Positions 1-10,597 of a stretch of 64,000 nucleotides of DNA are shown here, piece by piece; the stretch's first letter is position 1; every line of letters begins with the position of its first letter. A model generated the notes under the pieces. It was not told where the DNA came from, did not search any database, and saw nothing but the letters and a program-made list of their open reading frames with translations. Both the position numbers and the translations under genes were made by a program. The stretch spans positions 62,001 through 126,000 of the forward strand of contig WNNJ02001799.1 in assembly GCA_012934845.2 (NCBI GenBank), read 5' to 3'. This stretch comes from Pomphorhynchus laevis (lineage: Eukaryota > Acanthocephala > Palaeacanthocephala > Echinorhynchida > Pomphorhynchidae).

Positions 1-1069
1 GGCCTATGCTACCAATCCAAACCAAGGCTCTATCCTTCCAGCAAACAAACTTCTCCTTCTTGAATATCTTCCAGAAGGAAGCCTGAGAAGGGTTTTGGTG
101 AGCAATGCTTGCCCTATCCCTGCTCAGCTGGAGCCTATATCTAGAGCTCCAATATTCATTCGAGAGGATATGTCTGGCGGAAACAGAGAGATTGGGAAGG
201 TGTAACATTTTAGCTAGGACCTTGAGCTTTGTTGGAGTAGGATTGTATATTCGACCTTTATAGGTAGTCGAAAGGATCGCGGTAGCTTGCGATGAGAGGT
301 AGGAATTAAATTCGGTCAAACTCTCAATTCCAATTCTGGGGAAGAGTTGGATAGCTGCCTGAAAGAAGGCCACTCTAATAGGATCAAAGTGAAACCTTCT
401 TCTAAGCAACGTATCGTCCTCTAGCCGCCAGCGAATTAGGTCATGAGAGGTGGTCTGTTGTTGACGCGACTGCTCGGTGCAAATGGGTTTCAACAACCAC
501 ATCTTATGTAGCAGTAATATGTCGAGGAGAGAATTTGTTGTAGAGCAATGAAAGGTTGGGGAAGGTGGTTTATGAATAAGATAGTCGATCCTTGCTCTGC
601 GGAGTGCTGCATTAATCCAACGACCAGTTCTGTCGTTGAAGTCACCAAGTAACATGTCATAACCGCTCCCCAATATTTGATCCAGGAGGTCACGGTTTCT
701 TGTGAATTTCTCCTGGCCGAATATAGACATTGGCTATGCTTATACGCTTACCGTTCTTACAAAGTGATATAGCTAAACAAGATAGGGCTGGACAAGAGTA
801 GTTTAATAGGAGGGATGATCTTAAGGAGCTTTTTACTAGGGTTAAAAGACCTTGAGATGAAGAGGAGTGAGGGGGGTTATGTAAGGAGTAAAGTGGGTGT
901 ATATGTGCTTAGGGATAAATCGAGTAATATCCTGGGGGAGACGGATAGACCGCGTCTCCTGAAGGACTATAACATCTGCATCTCTACCAGATAGAAGGCT
1001 AAGGGCGGAAGCACCTCCCGAATTCCACTGAAGGATATTCAGTGAAAAAGGTCCTTGATTACTTCCCAT
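1..1069 (-). pseudogene. A1 ORF2, endonuclease part only
   Basis: The start MGSNQGPFSLNILQWN at 1069 lies 35 bases after the ORF1 stop, as in A2. The segment covers the APE-type endonuclease, which nicks target DNA for target-primed reverse transcription: LQWNSGG, the catalytic-Glu segment VIVLQETRS, the GDFNDRTGRW segment and the DLI motif before the RT. A C-tract is one base shorter than in A2 near 870, and an extra A near 700 also changes frame, so this copy is dead. The window edge cuts it before the RT. Confidence 0.8.
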
Positions 1070-1103
1070 TGCGTAAGTGTTACCGAAGTGGGACGCCCTC
1101 CAC

Positions 1104-2307
1104 CTAGTCGCAACTAGAGGCGGAAAAGTCGCCTTTACCGCTTCCCGTCACGACAAATGGAGTCGCTTGCCCACGGGCGATATCTTCATTTCCCTCGTTA
1201 GCCATAGCCCAGATCGAATCCTTCCGAGCAAGCTTCAGAGCGGCTATGCTTAGCGCTGACCCGTTTCGTTTCTTAGATTTTGGTGGCTTCTTAATATTGT
1301 TGGTCTTCCCAGAAGGAGGAGAACGGAAGGATTCCGCTAATTGACCCACCAATTTTTGGACCAATTTTTCAAGTTGAATCATTGATGCCTGATGCTGCAT
1401 TTCAATAAGTTTAAGAATTTCGTGTCCGGCATCCTGTCGTCATTCTTGTTAGACGATACAGCTTCCACGAAGCTAGTCGGTTTTGCTGTTACACCCCTGT
1501 GTCTCTTTTGGTACGCCTTAAAGATTTTACATTTTTTGACCATGCGGGGTGCTCACCACCGCAGTTTGCGCAAAATGGCTTACTTTCACACTTCTCAGGA
1601 TGTATAGCAGTTGTACCACACACGCCGCACTTATGTGGTAAAGAACATCCAGTGGACCAATGCCCCCACTGATGACAATTGTTGCAGTGAGGGTACGTTA
1701 GTGAGTCGGTTTCGATTATTGAAAATCTCAAATTATACCCCATAAAAGGATTGCATGTTGAAATCGATAGTTTTAGAGCTTCATCAACCGGGGCATTGCA
1801 GAACGCAACGGGAATGGGGAAGCCTTTAATCCCTTTTATAAAGCGCACGTTAGAGATTTTGTAATCAGTTTCTAGGGCTGATATATCTTCTTCTGAAATG
1901 TATGTGGGCATATTATTTATCTTTATTGTTGCCAGGATTGGTTTGGAAGCAATTATGCCTTGTTCCGAATGCTCTTTTTTAAAGTAGTCTACGTACGACA
2001 TTGCGAGATCAGGAGTGCAGAATGAGATTTTAATCTCAGATTCATAATATTTAATCGCATTGAACAATATCCTTTTTTTAAATTGATGAGCAAAGCCTCT
2101 TATAAAAACATTGAACATGTTCTGCCTTTCCAGAGGCACCAAAAGTCTGATAATCACCAGGTTGGATAATTTTGGTACCGGGGGAAGTTCACCCTCCGGA
2201 ATATATTCAAGAGAACCTAAATCTCCACTTACCTCGTTTATTGCATTGGCAGGAAAATTAGTTTTCATTGAGTTCTTTGAACGCTCCGACATGCTAAATT
2301 TACTCAT
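1104..2307 (-). pseudogene. A1 ORF1: gag-like zinc-knuckle protein, one frameshift
   Basis: The protein begins MSKFSMSERSKNSMKTN at 2307. In Jockey/I-type LINEs, ORF1 proteins bind the element's RNA and form the RNP. A central region of about 200 residues precedes the knuckles: CNNCHQWGHWSTGC (C-X2-C-X4-H-X4-C), a CGVC pair, and CANCGGEHPAWSK, the CxxCGGxHxA signature typical of this group. The frame is open from the start to the last knuckle. A one-base loss relative to A2 near 1540 shifts the remaining tail, which resumes at 1400 and ends at 1104. The lysine-rich tail (GKTNNIKKPPKSKKR) may add nucleic-acid binding; that is inference. Confidence 0.85.
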
Positions 2308-2310
2308 TTC

Positions 2311-2370
2311 GAATTTTGATCCAAATTTAGTAATATTAATTATTATGCAATTCAACAAAATCCCATTACT
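2311..2370. other. Spacer between the head-to-head copies A1 and A2
   Basis: This short AT-rich stretch is not repeated in either arm. It includes AAAATCCCATTACT (2357-2370), the left target-site duplication of A2, whose partner is at 6208-6219. It therefore represents pre-insertion DNA and leaves almost no room for a 5'UTR on either side. Confidence 0.7.
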
Positions 2371-2377
2371 GCAAAAA

Positions 2378-3581
2378 ATGAGTAAATTTAGCATGTCGGA
2401 GCGTTCAAAGAACTCAATGAAAACTAATTTTCCTGCCAATGCAATAAACGAGGTAAGTGGAGATTTAGCTTCTCTTGAATATATTTCGGAGGGGGAACTC
2501 CCCCCGGTACCAAAATTATCCAACCTCGTGATTATCAGACTTTTGGTGCCTCTGGAAAGGCAGAACATGTTCAATGTTTTTATAAGGGGCTTTGCCGATC
2601 AATTTAAAAAAAATATTGTTCAATGCGATTAAATATTATGAATCTGAGATTAAAATCTCATTCTGCACTCCTGATCTGGCAATGTCGTACGTCGATTACT
2701 TTAAAAAAGAGCATTTGGAACAAGGTATAATTGCTTCCAAACCAATCCTGGCAACAATAAAGATAAATAATATGCCCACATACATTTCAGAACAAGATAT
2801 ATCAGCCCTATAAACTGATTACAAAATCTCTAACGTGCGCTTTATAAAAGGGATAAAAGGCTTCTCCATTCCCGTGGCGTTCTGCAATGCCACGGTTGAT
2901 GAAGCTCTAAAACTATCGATTTCGACATGCAATCCTTTTATGGGGTATAATTTGAGATTTTCAATAATCGAAACCGACTCACTAACGTACCCTCACTGCA
3001 ACAATTGTCATCAGTGGGGGCATTGGTCCACTGGATGTTCTTTACCACATAAGTGCGGCGTGTGTGGTACAACTGCTATACATCCTGAGAAGTGCGAAAG
3101 TAAGCCATTTTGCGCAAACTGCGGTGGTGAGCACCCCGCATGGTCAAAAAAGTGTAAAATCTTTAAGGCGTACCAAAAGAGACACAGGGGTGTGACAGCA
3201 AAACCGACCAGCTTCGTGGAAGCTGTCTCGTCTAACAAGAAAGACGACAGGATGCCGGATACGGAAATTCTTAAACTTATTGAAATGCAGCATCAGGCAT
3301 CAATGATTCAACTTAAAAAATTGGTCCAAAAATTTGTAGGTCAATTAGCGGAATCCTTCCGTTCTCCTCCTTCTGGGAAGACTAACAATATTAAGAAGTC
3401 ACCCAAATCTAAGAAACGAAACGGGTCAGCGCTGAGCATAGCTGCTCTGAAGCTTGCTCGGAAGGATTCGATCTGGGCTATGGCTAACGAGGGAAATGAA
3501 GATATCGCCCGTGGGCAAGCGACTCCATTTGTAGTGACGGGAAGCGGTAAAGGCGACCTTTCCGCCTCTAGTTGCGACTAG
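2378..3581 (+). pseudogene. A2 ORF1: gag-like zinc-knuckle protein, frameshift plus stop
   Basis: This is the same protein as A1 ORF1, with identical knuckles: CNNCHQWGHWSTGC, CGVC and CANCGGEHPAWSKKC. A homopolymer difference near 2615 breaks the frame, and TAA at 2811-2813 replaces a glutamate codon (ISAL*TDYK). The second half, from about 2835 to the stop at 3581, is open and ends GSGKGDLSASSCD. The intact half resolves the tail that is frameshifted in A1. Confidence 0.85.
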
Positions 3582-3615
3582 GTGGAGGGCGTCCCACTTC
3601 GGTAACACTTACGCA

Positions 3616-6075
3616 ATGGGAAGTAATCAAGGGCCTTTTTCACTGAATATCCTTCAGTGGAATTCGGGAGGTGCTTCCGCCCTTAGCCTTCTATCTGGTA
3701 GAGATGCAGATGTTATAGTCCTTCAGGAGACGCGGTCTATCCGTCTCCCCCAGAATATTACTCGATTTATCCCTAAGCACATATACACCCACTTTACTCC
3801 TTACATAACCCCCCCTCACTCCTCTTCATCTCAAGGTCTTTTAACCCTAGTAAAAAGCTCATTAAGATCATCCCTCCTATTAAACTACTCTTGTCCAGCC
3901 CTATCTTGTTTAGCTATTTCACTTTGTAAGAACGGTAAGCGTATAAGCATAGCCAATGTCTATATTCGGCCAGGAGAAATTCACAAGAACCGTGACTTCC
4001 TGGATCAAATATTGGGGAGCGGTTATGACATGTTACTTGGTGACTTCACCGACAGAACTGGTCGTTGGATTAATGCAGCACTCCGAAGAGCAAGGATCGA
4101 CTATCTTATTCATAAACCACCTTCCCCAACCTTTCATTGCTCTACAACAAATTCTCTCCTCGACATATTACTGCTACATAAGATGTGGTTGTTGAAACCC
4201 ATTTGCACCAAGCAGTCGCGTCAACAACAGACCACCTCTCATGACCTAATTCGCTGGCGGCTAGAGGACGATACGTTGCTTAGAAGAAGGTTTCACTTTG
4301 ACCCTATTAGAGTGGCCTTCTTTCAGGCAGCTATCCAACTCTTCCCAGAATTGGAATTGAGAGTTTGACCGAATTTAATTCCTACCTCTCATCGCAAGCT
4401 ACCGCGATCCTTTCGAATACCTATAAAGGTCGAATATACAATCCTACTCCAACAAAGGTCAAGGTTCTAGCTAAAATGTTACACCTTCCCAATCTCTCTG
4501 TTTCCGCCAGACATATCCTCTCGAATGAATATTGGAGCTCTAGATATAGGCTCCAGCTGAGCAGGGATAGGGCAAGCATTGCTCGCCTAAACCCTTCTCA
4601 GGCTTCCTTCTGGAAGATATTCAAGAAGGAGAAGTTTGTTTGCTGGAAGGATAGAGCCTTGGTTTGGATTGGTAGCATAGGCCTTGACAAAGTTTTAGAG
4701 GAGTCACTTTCCTTACATAATTATGGAGCCACTCATTCTCCCCAACCAATCCCGCCTTGGTGTGACTTCAGAAGTAGGGACTTATCTGTTACAGATATCC
4801 TTAACTCCTGGAGACCACACCCGGGCACCTCCAAATCCCACGCGCCACTCACCACTCGTGTCTGTCAGCTTTTGACATACAGTCAGAGAAAGAGGTCGCC
4901 ATCACAATGCTATAAGCCTCCCCGTCTGACATAGCGGACATCAATATCAGCCGTCGAGTCTTTTTTACCTAAAAAGAGATTAATCACCTGTCCTAAAGAT
5001 CTGCGGCCCATCTCGATTCAGAACGCCCTCATATCCATCTACGAGAAAGCGCTATCGCGTAAAATCCGCGTTCATTTATGTAGGCGTAATTTGATTCCAA
5101 TGAGTTTTCATGGGTTTGTCAAAGGGCACTCGGTCCATTCAGCAATTGGTGAAGTGCATCACTTTTGTCAGGATAATAGTCATCAGCTTGCTGTGGCTGT
5201 TTTTCTAGATTTTTCAGCTGCATTTGACCGGATCTCCATTCCCTTCGTTATCTCCTCTCTCAGGTCCCTCGGGTTGGCTGCGAGAATTGTTAACAGGGTG
5301 GAGATATTGCTGTACACCAATTGGTTCTACTATGAAGACGACCCTTATGCGCGTCAGTTCTACCCTATTACGGGTGTACCTCAAGGATCCCCACTTTCTC
5401 CTATCTTATATCTTGCTGCATCCATTGTTCTATTCAAGAATTTTAAACGTGATCAACATCTAGTGGTATATGCTGATGATACCACAGCCTTGTTCTCTGG
5501 ACGCAGGTGCAAAGATGTAATCTCTGACATCAGCCGTTTCTTTTTAAGATTAAAAGATCAGTTGCCCCTATCCAATCTTATTTTAAACTCCTCTAAATCA
5601 CAGGTGGTTGTCTTTAATGGCGTTCCTGCCACCAAAGAGAAACTTAAGAGACTAGCACTCTCTGCACTCTCCTCCATTTTGCAGCATCAACCACTCCTTA
5701 TCTTCACGAGTCGAGTAAAATATCTGGGGTTCACCGTTACGGTGAATTAGTCGGCGAAAGCTGACCTGGATAGACTTAAACGTATCCTGAAGAAAGCTAG
5801 GTGGGCTCTGAAACGGGCCCAGCATATGTCATTGAATGGGATAACCCAAGTGCGCCTCTGCGGTACTTGGGCTATCTCGGGATTAGTCTTCTTCTCACGA
5901 GGACGTCCCCCAAAACAAAGACTAAGGTTTCTCAAGCTCCTCATCTCGAGATTACCAACCATAGTCCGCCTTGACTGGACTCTTAGGTGTGTGAGAGACC
6001 CCGAATGGTTCAGTCAGAGGGCGGCGCGCTGGTGTGGTTGAGGGGCTCAGATCCCTCTGGACCTAAGGCCGTGAA
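3616..6075 (+). pseudogene. A2 ORF2: APE endonuclease-reverse transcriptase, several breaks
   Basis: The endonuclease is open from 3616 to 4368 (LQWNSGG, LQETRS, GDFTDRTGRW, and DLIRW before the RT). A one-base loss near 4350 then shifts frame. RT motifs follow: RPISIQNALISIYEKAL (near 5010), FLDFSAAFDRISIPF, GVPQGSPLSPILYLAAS and the catalytic VYADDTTALF (near 5465-5495). A TAG at 5748-5750 stands where A4 has a tryptophan codon. The rest (RLCGTWAISGLVFFSRGRPP) runs to about 6075. No RNase H domain is seen. ATG 3616 is supported by conservation in A1 and A4. Confidence 0.85.
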
Positions 6076-6219
6076 TATAAGCTGAAGATTTCAAAATACA
6101 CGTCGTGAACAGCTTCTATTTAAAGTTTTCTTTTGCATGTTTTTGTTTCTTAAGTTTTTTTTATCAGTTATATAGTTATTAATAAAACTCTTACTTACTT
6201 ACTTACTAAAATCCCATTA

Positions 6220-6945
6220 ACTCGAACTGCGACGGTTTTTTCTCGAAGATACGCACAAATTCAATTGACAATATAAGAATCAAAGTGATATCCTATAACT
6301 TTGTTTATTGCTCTGAGTGAAGGCAGAGTGCGCATATTAAGACGACTTAACCGCTCCTCATATCTTAAATTATAGATAATCGAAACCCATTTAGACGAGC
6401 GTCATAATACACGTTCAATTTGGAGTTAGTCTTATTTACTAATAGGATAAGAAACTTGTTAATAGTAATTTAATCCATTTCAGTAAAGTAACCAAATATC
6501 ATATTATATCATATATATATTGGATCCCAGTAATTATTATTAACAACACTAACTGGTGAATTATTTAACTTCCGTCATTAATAAATAAAAAAATGCAATC
6601 ATATAACTAGCATGGCTTGCACAAGTACTCTCAATATTTTCAAATAAATCGCCATTTTTCCTGTGCTGTATCATTTAATAATGGGGTTTGTTAATTTGCT
6701 ACAATGGGTTGTAGCAAACATCGATTTAATTGTCTTTTTGTAAGCTAGTGGCAATATGACTGACTCTGAAGAGTATGATATTTAGATTCCAATTCAATAA
6801 TGTCACCTCAATAGAAATAAGCTAATCATATTCAGAAATGTTCATTATTTTCTCAAATACATTACATTGCTTTGATTGCTGATCTAACAGTACTTGAAAA
6901 TAAACCATATCTTTATCTTGCAAATTTGAATGTATAGTGCTTTCG
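6220..6945. other. AT-rich DNA without recognisable gene
   Basis: This is unique-looking sequence downstream of A2's target-site duplication. I find no coding stretch with LINE or host-protein character in either strand, and only short AT runs and simple ATAT tracts. Confidence 0.5.
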
Positions 6946-7277
6946 TGACTATTCTGCCTTTCTTCTATCTGCAAACGTCTCTATCATTTTCGTCTCGTTC
7001 TAAACTCAGACAAGTCCAAAATATGTGGATCCACCCCTGTTAACCTAACATATCTTATCCCCCATTATTTTTTGCCACATCAATAATCCTCATAGTCCAC
7101 AATCTCAATTCTTAGGATTCCATTTCGATGATTACCTTTCCCTTAAACCCTTCGTCCACGATAAGGTGCGCTCGTCTAACTTAATTCTCCGTGACATCCG
7201 TCGTATCCGCCCCCTTATCGACTTCCGTTCCTGAATGTCTCTTCTTTCATCGCTTCTTTTCCCTAAAATCGATTACT
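6946..7277 (+). pseudogene. Family C LINE fragment C4 (RT C-terminal part)
   Basis: The sequence parallels C1 ORF2 from the segment after the YADD box onward. Recognisable pieces are FLGFHFDDYLSLKPFV, then SSNLILRDIRRIRPLIDFRS, then LLFPKIDY. The match stops abruptly at 7277. The family C 3'-terminal sequence reappears only at 8122, so about 845 bases of unrelated DNA replace the end of the ORF. Confidence 0.8.
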
Positions 7278-8042
7278 GAATTGATAGAACATCAATTTCA
7301 CCGACAATATTAAAGGTATCTACAGTGTCAACCTCTGAACTATAAGCCCAGATGTCCTCACAATCCCGATCACTGTCGTTTCCAATTCTGCTATCACTAA
7401 GAGCATCATCACACACTCTTTCGGTTTCGATTCTATTATCAGACACGTCTTCAGATCGTTCATCTGCATCATCGATAGATCCCACGTCCTCCATCAGCGC
7501 TATAGTCGCAAGGTAGTCGTTCCCGTAACCGTTGCATTTATTGCTTCTGTTATCTGATAGAGCATCAATTAAACCGACAATATTAAAGGTATCTACAGTG
7601 TCAACCTCTGAACTATAAGCCCAGGTGTCCTCACAATCCTGATCACTGTCGTTTCCAATTCTGCTATCACTAAGAGCATCATCACACTCTCTTTCGGTTT
7701 CGATTCTATTATCAGACAAGTCTTCAGATCGTTCATCTGCATCGTTGATAGATCCCACGTTGATTTATCCATGAGCATATGCAGTGCCATCACTGTCCTT
7801 AATAAAAAGTTCATCACAATCGTAACCTATGAACCCCTGGAAGTTGACTTCGACATGGTCAATGTAAAAACGCAAAACACCCTTCGAATTAAAAAACCCA
7901 ACAAGAAATGATTAAGAGAGCAATCCAAGCGTTCAGAAAAATCATCTCGATCATCCACAGTATCCCCCTGACGACTGTCCAGCGTTGGCCATATCTTCAA
8001 GAACGATTCGTAAGCAAAATTCATTAGACCACCACTCCCCAT
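7273..8042 (-). pseudogene. Acidic, internally repeated coding remnant of unknown function
   Basis: I do not recognise this gene. The longest open part (7273-7758, 161 aa) is strongly acidic and consists of two copies of a unit of about 69 residues, 91 codons apart. Each contains SDNRIETER, CDDALSDSRIGNDSD and SEVDTVDTFNIVG, with a linker of about 22 residues. Upstream, an open stretch starting MGSGGLMNFAYESFLKIW at 8042 leads toward it in more than one frame, so the reading frame is broken. It lies antisense inside family C remnant C4. Acidic low-complexity N-termini occur in some transposases and chromatin proteins, but nothing here proves either. Confidence 0.45.
7283..7760. repeat. Two-copy direct repeat, period 273 bp
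   Basis: Two copies of about 207 bp (7283-7490 and 7556-7760) are near-identical and separated by 66 unrelated bases. The 273-bp period is exactly 91 codons, which keeps the minus-strand frame. This suggests duplication while the region was still coding. Confidence 0.85.
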
Positions 8043-8121
8043 AATTGTTTTTTAAAGTTACTTACCAATCCTTTTGAAGCTCCGACGTGCACTGTTTCGT
8101 TGTACAAAGTGATCAAAATAT

Positions 8122-8205
8122 GGGATTTTTATTTTTATTGTTGTTGTGGTCATGTAAACGCGCGCCGGCACGCATTTGCCACGTAAAAATAAATTTTATT
8201 TTTAA
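8122..8205 (+). mobile_element. Family C 3'-terminal sequence with stem-loop (end of C4)
   Basis: This matches the 3'UTR of C1 and C3: a T-rich lead, TTGTTGTTGTGGTCATGTAA, then the stem-loop region, then GCATTTGCCACG at 8172-8183, followed by an A/T tail. It marks the 3' end of the plus-strand C4 copy. Confidence 0.8.
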
Positions 8206-8221
8206 CTTAGTTTTGAATTTT

Positions 8222-8261
8222 TGAGTCACAAACTACACATATTTTTGTAGTTTGTGACTCA
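8222..8261. repeat. Perfect 16-bp inverted repeat with 8-base loop
   Basis: The arms TGAGTCACAAACTACA (8222-8237) and TGTAGTTTGTGACTCA (8246-8261) are exact complements around CATATTTT. The arms are not A/T-only, so chance is unlikely. It could be a small foldback element or the paired ends of a lost transposon. I see no matching copy elsewhere in the window. Confidence 0.75.
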
Positions 8262-8345
8262 TTTATATTTTATTTACATTTTATTTTCAAACATTTTTGC
8301 TTCAGAATTCGTTTATATTTCAACGAATGATCGCTTTCTGACTCA

Positions 8346-8630
8346 TTGCAGGTCCCTAGTATATTTTATTTAGATAAATCCATTGTAAGTGTCCGACGAA
8401 TAATGTATCAACACTTTGACTGCTTGAATTGTACTGATACAGTCTGCTACGAAAGCATACTGACAATCGTAATCGGAGCTTTAACTGTGCCACTAGAGTT
8501 TGACTTACATAAATGGCTCATAAATCAACAGTATTATCTGTACATCGCGAGTTTCGATAAATCTATATGTTGTCGTTCAGTTGTGGATGAGCAGGTAAAG
8601 CAGCTCTCGCGTCGTGAGCTTGTGTTGTAA
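8346..8630 (+). CDS. Small unrecognised ORF, 94 codons
   Basis: This open frame encodes MQVPSIFYLDKSIVSVRRIM... and is followed by AT-rich repeats. Its composition is balanced for such AT-rich DNA, and a pyrimidine-rich TTGCAG sequence lies at its start, so it might be an exon rather than a gene start. I recognise no domain or motif. It may well be non-coding. Confidence 0.2.
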   Translation: MQVPSIFYLDKSIVSVRRIMYQHFDCLNCTDTVCYESILTIVIGALTVPLEFDLHKWLINQQYYLYIASFDKSICCRSVVDEQVKQLSRRELVL

Positions 8631-8689
8631 TAATATAAATTTATTAAATCTATAAATCTAGTTGATTTCAATTTAATAAAGGCAAAATA

Positions 8690-8900
8690 ATGGCTCATAA
8701 ATCAATAGTATAATATATACCTTAATGTTAGCCTTAATGTTAATCAATACAGATTAGAGGTATACCTCTAATCAATACAGATTAGAGGTTCAGAGGTATA
8801 CCTTAAATCAATAGTATATATACATTAATGTTACCTCAATATATACCTTAATGTTAGCCTTAATGTTAGCCTTTATTTAGCCTTAATGTTATCAATAAAA
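8690..8900. repeat. Local degenerate tandem repeats (CCTTAATGTTAG and related)
   Basis: The motif CCTTAATGTTAG recurs several times between 8717 and 8890, and AATCAATACAGATTAGAGG occurs twice (8740-8785). This looks like a short, scrambled tandem array with no coding character. Confidence 0.6.
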
Positions 8901-9389
8901 AATGTTCAAAATAACGAGATATATACGTTATATGTCAAATATATTGTTAATCTATTGCATACCCATTGATTTTTATCATATTGATATTATCACCTAACGA
9001 AAACCGAATCTTTTATTATTTTGACTTATTATTTTTTTAAATCTTACCTCTAAACCAATTAAGAAGTTTTGTCTGTAATATAATTTGTAATATTTTTCGT
9101 AAAAATGAATAAAGTACTCCATGAATGTATTGTCGTAAACATTGCTCTGATGTCTGTAAAGAAAAATACTTGGCAAAAATAATTAGGCACACAGAACATA
9201 ACTTCTCCTTAATGTTCTCGATGACATCGTATATATCATTTTCGTTTGAACTACTGGCGGTCATTAGAAAAGAAAAAGCAAAATCTATAATCAAATTAAA
9301 TAATTTTTATTATTATTGAGTATAAGACAAGGCCGCAAATGGCTGCTTATATGTTCACTGTTGATATTATAAAATAAAAAATGAAGTAC

Positions 9390-10345
9390 ATAATGTAATC
9401 AACCCAAAGGGTAGTTCAAGCTGTTATGAATCAACTTCCTCACTTGCAGTTTGAAATGTGGATAACTGTTGGCACATGCAATTTCCTTCTGGTAGTGTAT
9501 TCCAAATGTTGATGGCACGATGGGAGTATACGAACAGTTTTACCAGGGGGGAATTTATAGAGGGTTAGGCGATGTCCACGACAATTTGTAGTTATAAACT
9601 TTATAACATTTGTGGAATATCCTTCAAAGGATTTGACAACTGCCCATATTGCCAAGACATCAAGATACAGTAGTATTTGTCTCATTGGACATAAACCTAA
9701 CAAGGATAACCTGTTATCATACGTATACGAATTATGAAAGCAAATTTGAGACCCGCAACGATGTACTAATTCAATATCGGTAATTTCTTTTTAAGTACAT
9801 GGAAAAACAGCTTGAATGCAATACTCAAGTATGTGGACGAACTAAAGAACAACAATGGAGTTTGAAGACAGAAGAGTTCATTCTCGAGAAGCAATGTTTG
9901 ATGCAATGCAAGGCTCAAACTGCATTACTAGGAGCAAAGTCAGTATTAGTGTTTTTAGTGTCTTGTGTATTATTACACCCAAATCCTTTTGTTCCGACAC
10001 AATAGTAAGTATATTTCCTCCAGTGTGGTAACTATGATCGATTCAACCGCTATCTAACCTCATTCATACGCATTTACTTATATTTATAATCATCTATGTT
10101 GCTTTACTCCATTCATAAATGCGGTCAACGTCGTACAGAAACACTTTAGCCTCCAGTTTGCTATCTTAAGTACACTATAGTTTTACATCACCGGCAAATG
10201 CTAATCATGGGTTTTGGATGCGTAATAATGGGTCATTTCGAAATGTGATAAAAATAAGAGGACCCAATACCATAACTTGTGGACTTCACAATTTACATAT
10301 CTAGTAGTAAAGACGTGGATCCCAACCTTGACTCTGTAAAAACGT
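9390..10345 (-). mobile_element. Family D LINE copy D2, RT second half and C-terminus
   Basis: Read on the minus strand, the RT signature appears as VMVLGPLIF (usual form GVPQGSVLGPLLF) near 10270 and LAFAGDVKL near 10200, where LAFADD is expected, so the catalytic box is mutated. A C-terminal part follows: LGLCPMRQILLYLDVLAIW, GYSTNVIKFITTNCRGHRL, and SHRAINIWNTLPEGN in an adjacent frame. The last is the conserved RVVNxWNSLP-type end of Rex1/CR1 ORF2 proteins. It ends near 9390 and is the downstream half of a copy interrupted at 10346. Confidence 0.75.
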
Positions 10346-10597
10346 CGGTTAAGAACTGAACGAATGGTCTGAACGAACATACTGATGAAACGGGCTTAAC
10401 GAACGGACTGGACGAACAGGCTGAAGGAACATACTGAACGATCGACCTAAACGAACAAATTGAACGAAGGGACCTTCGAACACACTCAATTCGTCTGCGA
10501 GATTATTATTATTTTTATCAGTTTGATAATTTTTCATTATTCTTAGTGCGCTTGTAAGCGCGCCGTTGGTACGCATTTGCCATTCAAGATAAATTTA
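10346..10597 (+). mobile_element. SINE-like short element S1 inserted in D2
   Basis: The head is about nine units of a 13-bp minisatellite, consensus CTGAACGAACNNA (10356-10473). A body of about 110 bp follows (TTTTTATCAGTTTGATAATT ... TTATTCTTAG), and the element ends with a family C-like 3' sequence, TGTAAGCG...GCATTTGCCA (10553-10582). A second copy in opposite orientation is at 25925-26085. It has no ORF, so mobilisation in trans by a LINE is inferred from the shared 3' end. It splits the D2 reverse transcriptase. Confidence 0.65.

Larger units (their letters stand above)
1..2310 (-). mobile_element. Family A LINE copy A1 (Jockey/I group), runs off the window edge
   Basis: This non-LTR retrotransposon copy is read from about 2310 down to the window start, so most of its reverse transcriptase and its 3' end are outside. 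It holds a complete-length ORF1 and the endonuclease half of ORF2. Its sequence is the reverse complement of 2376-4683 with roughly 2-3% differences, including substitutions as well as single-base indels, so A1 and A2 are recent sister copies. The two heads are separated by a short non-repeated spacer (about 2310-2370). A1 has its own damage, different from A2. Confidence 0.9.
2371..6207 (+). mobile_element. Family A LINE copy A2, full length with target-site duplication
   Basis: This full-length copy of about 3.8 kb contains ORF1, a 34-base gap, ORF2, a short 3'UTR and a (CTTA)n tail ending about 6207. The 12-base duplication AAAATCCCATTA flanks it at 2357 and 6208. Only about seven bases lie between the duplication and the ORF1 ATG. 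Several frame breaks make it non-autonomous. The high identity to A1 implies recent activity of this subfamily. Confidence 0.9.

Noticed and set aside
1489-2574. 361-codon minus-strand ORF as a single gene
   Set aside because: Its first part is antisense to A2 ORF1, it then crosses the spacer, and only from about 2307 down is it true A1 ORF1.
1-4683. A1/A2 palindrome as an assembly or read-folding artefact
   Set aside because: The arms differ by substitutions that change codons, each has its own breaks, and A2 has its own target-site duplication. An artefact is not excluded without reads but is less likely.
10356-10473. CRISPR-like or satellite array at the S1 head
   Set aside because: The 13-bp units are directly adjacent and attached to a defined element body that recurs at 25.9-26.1 kb.
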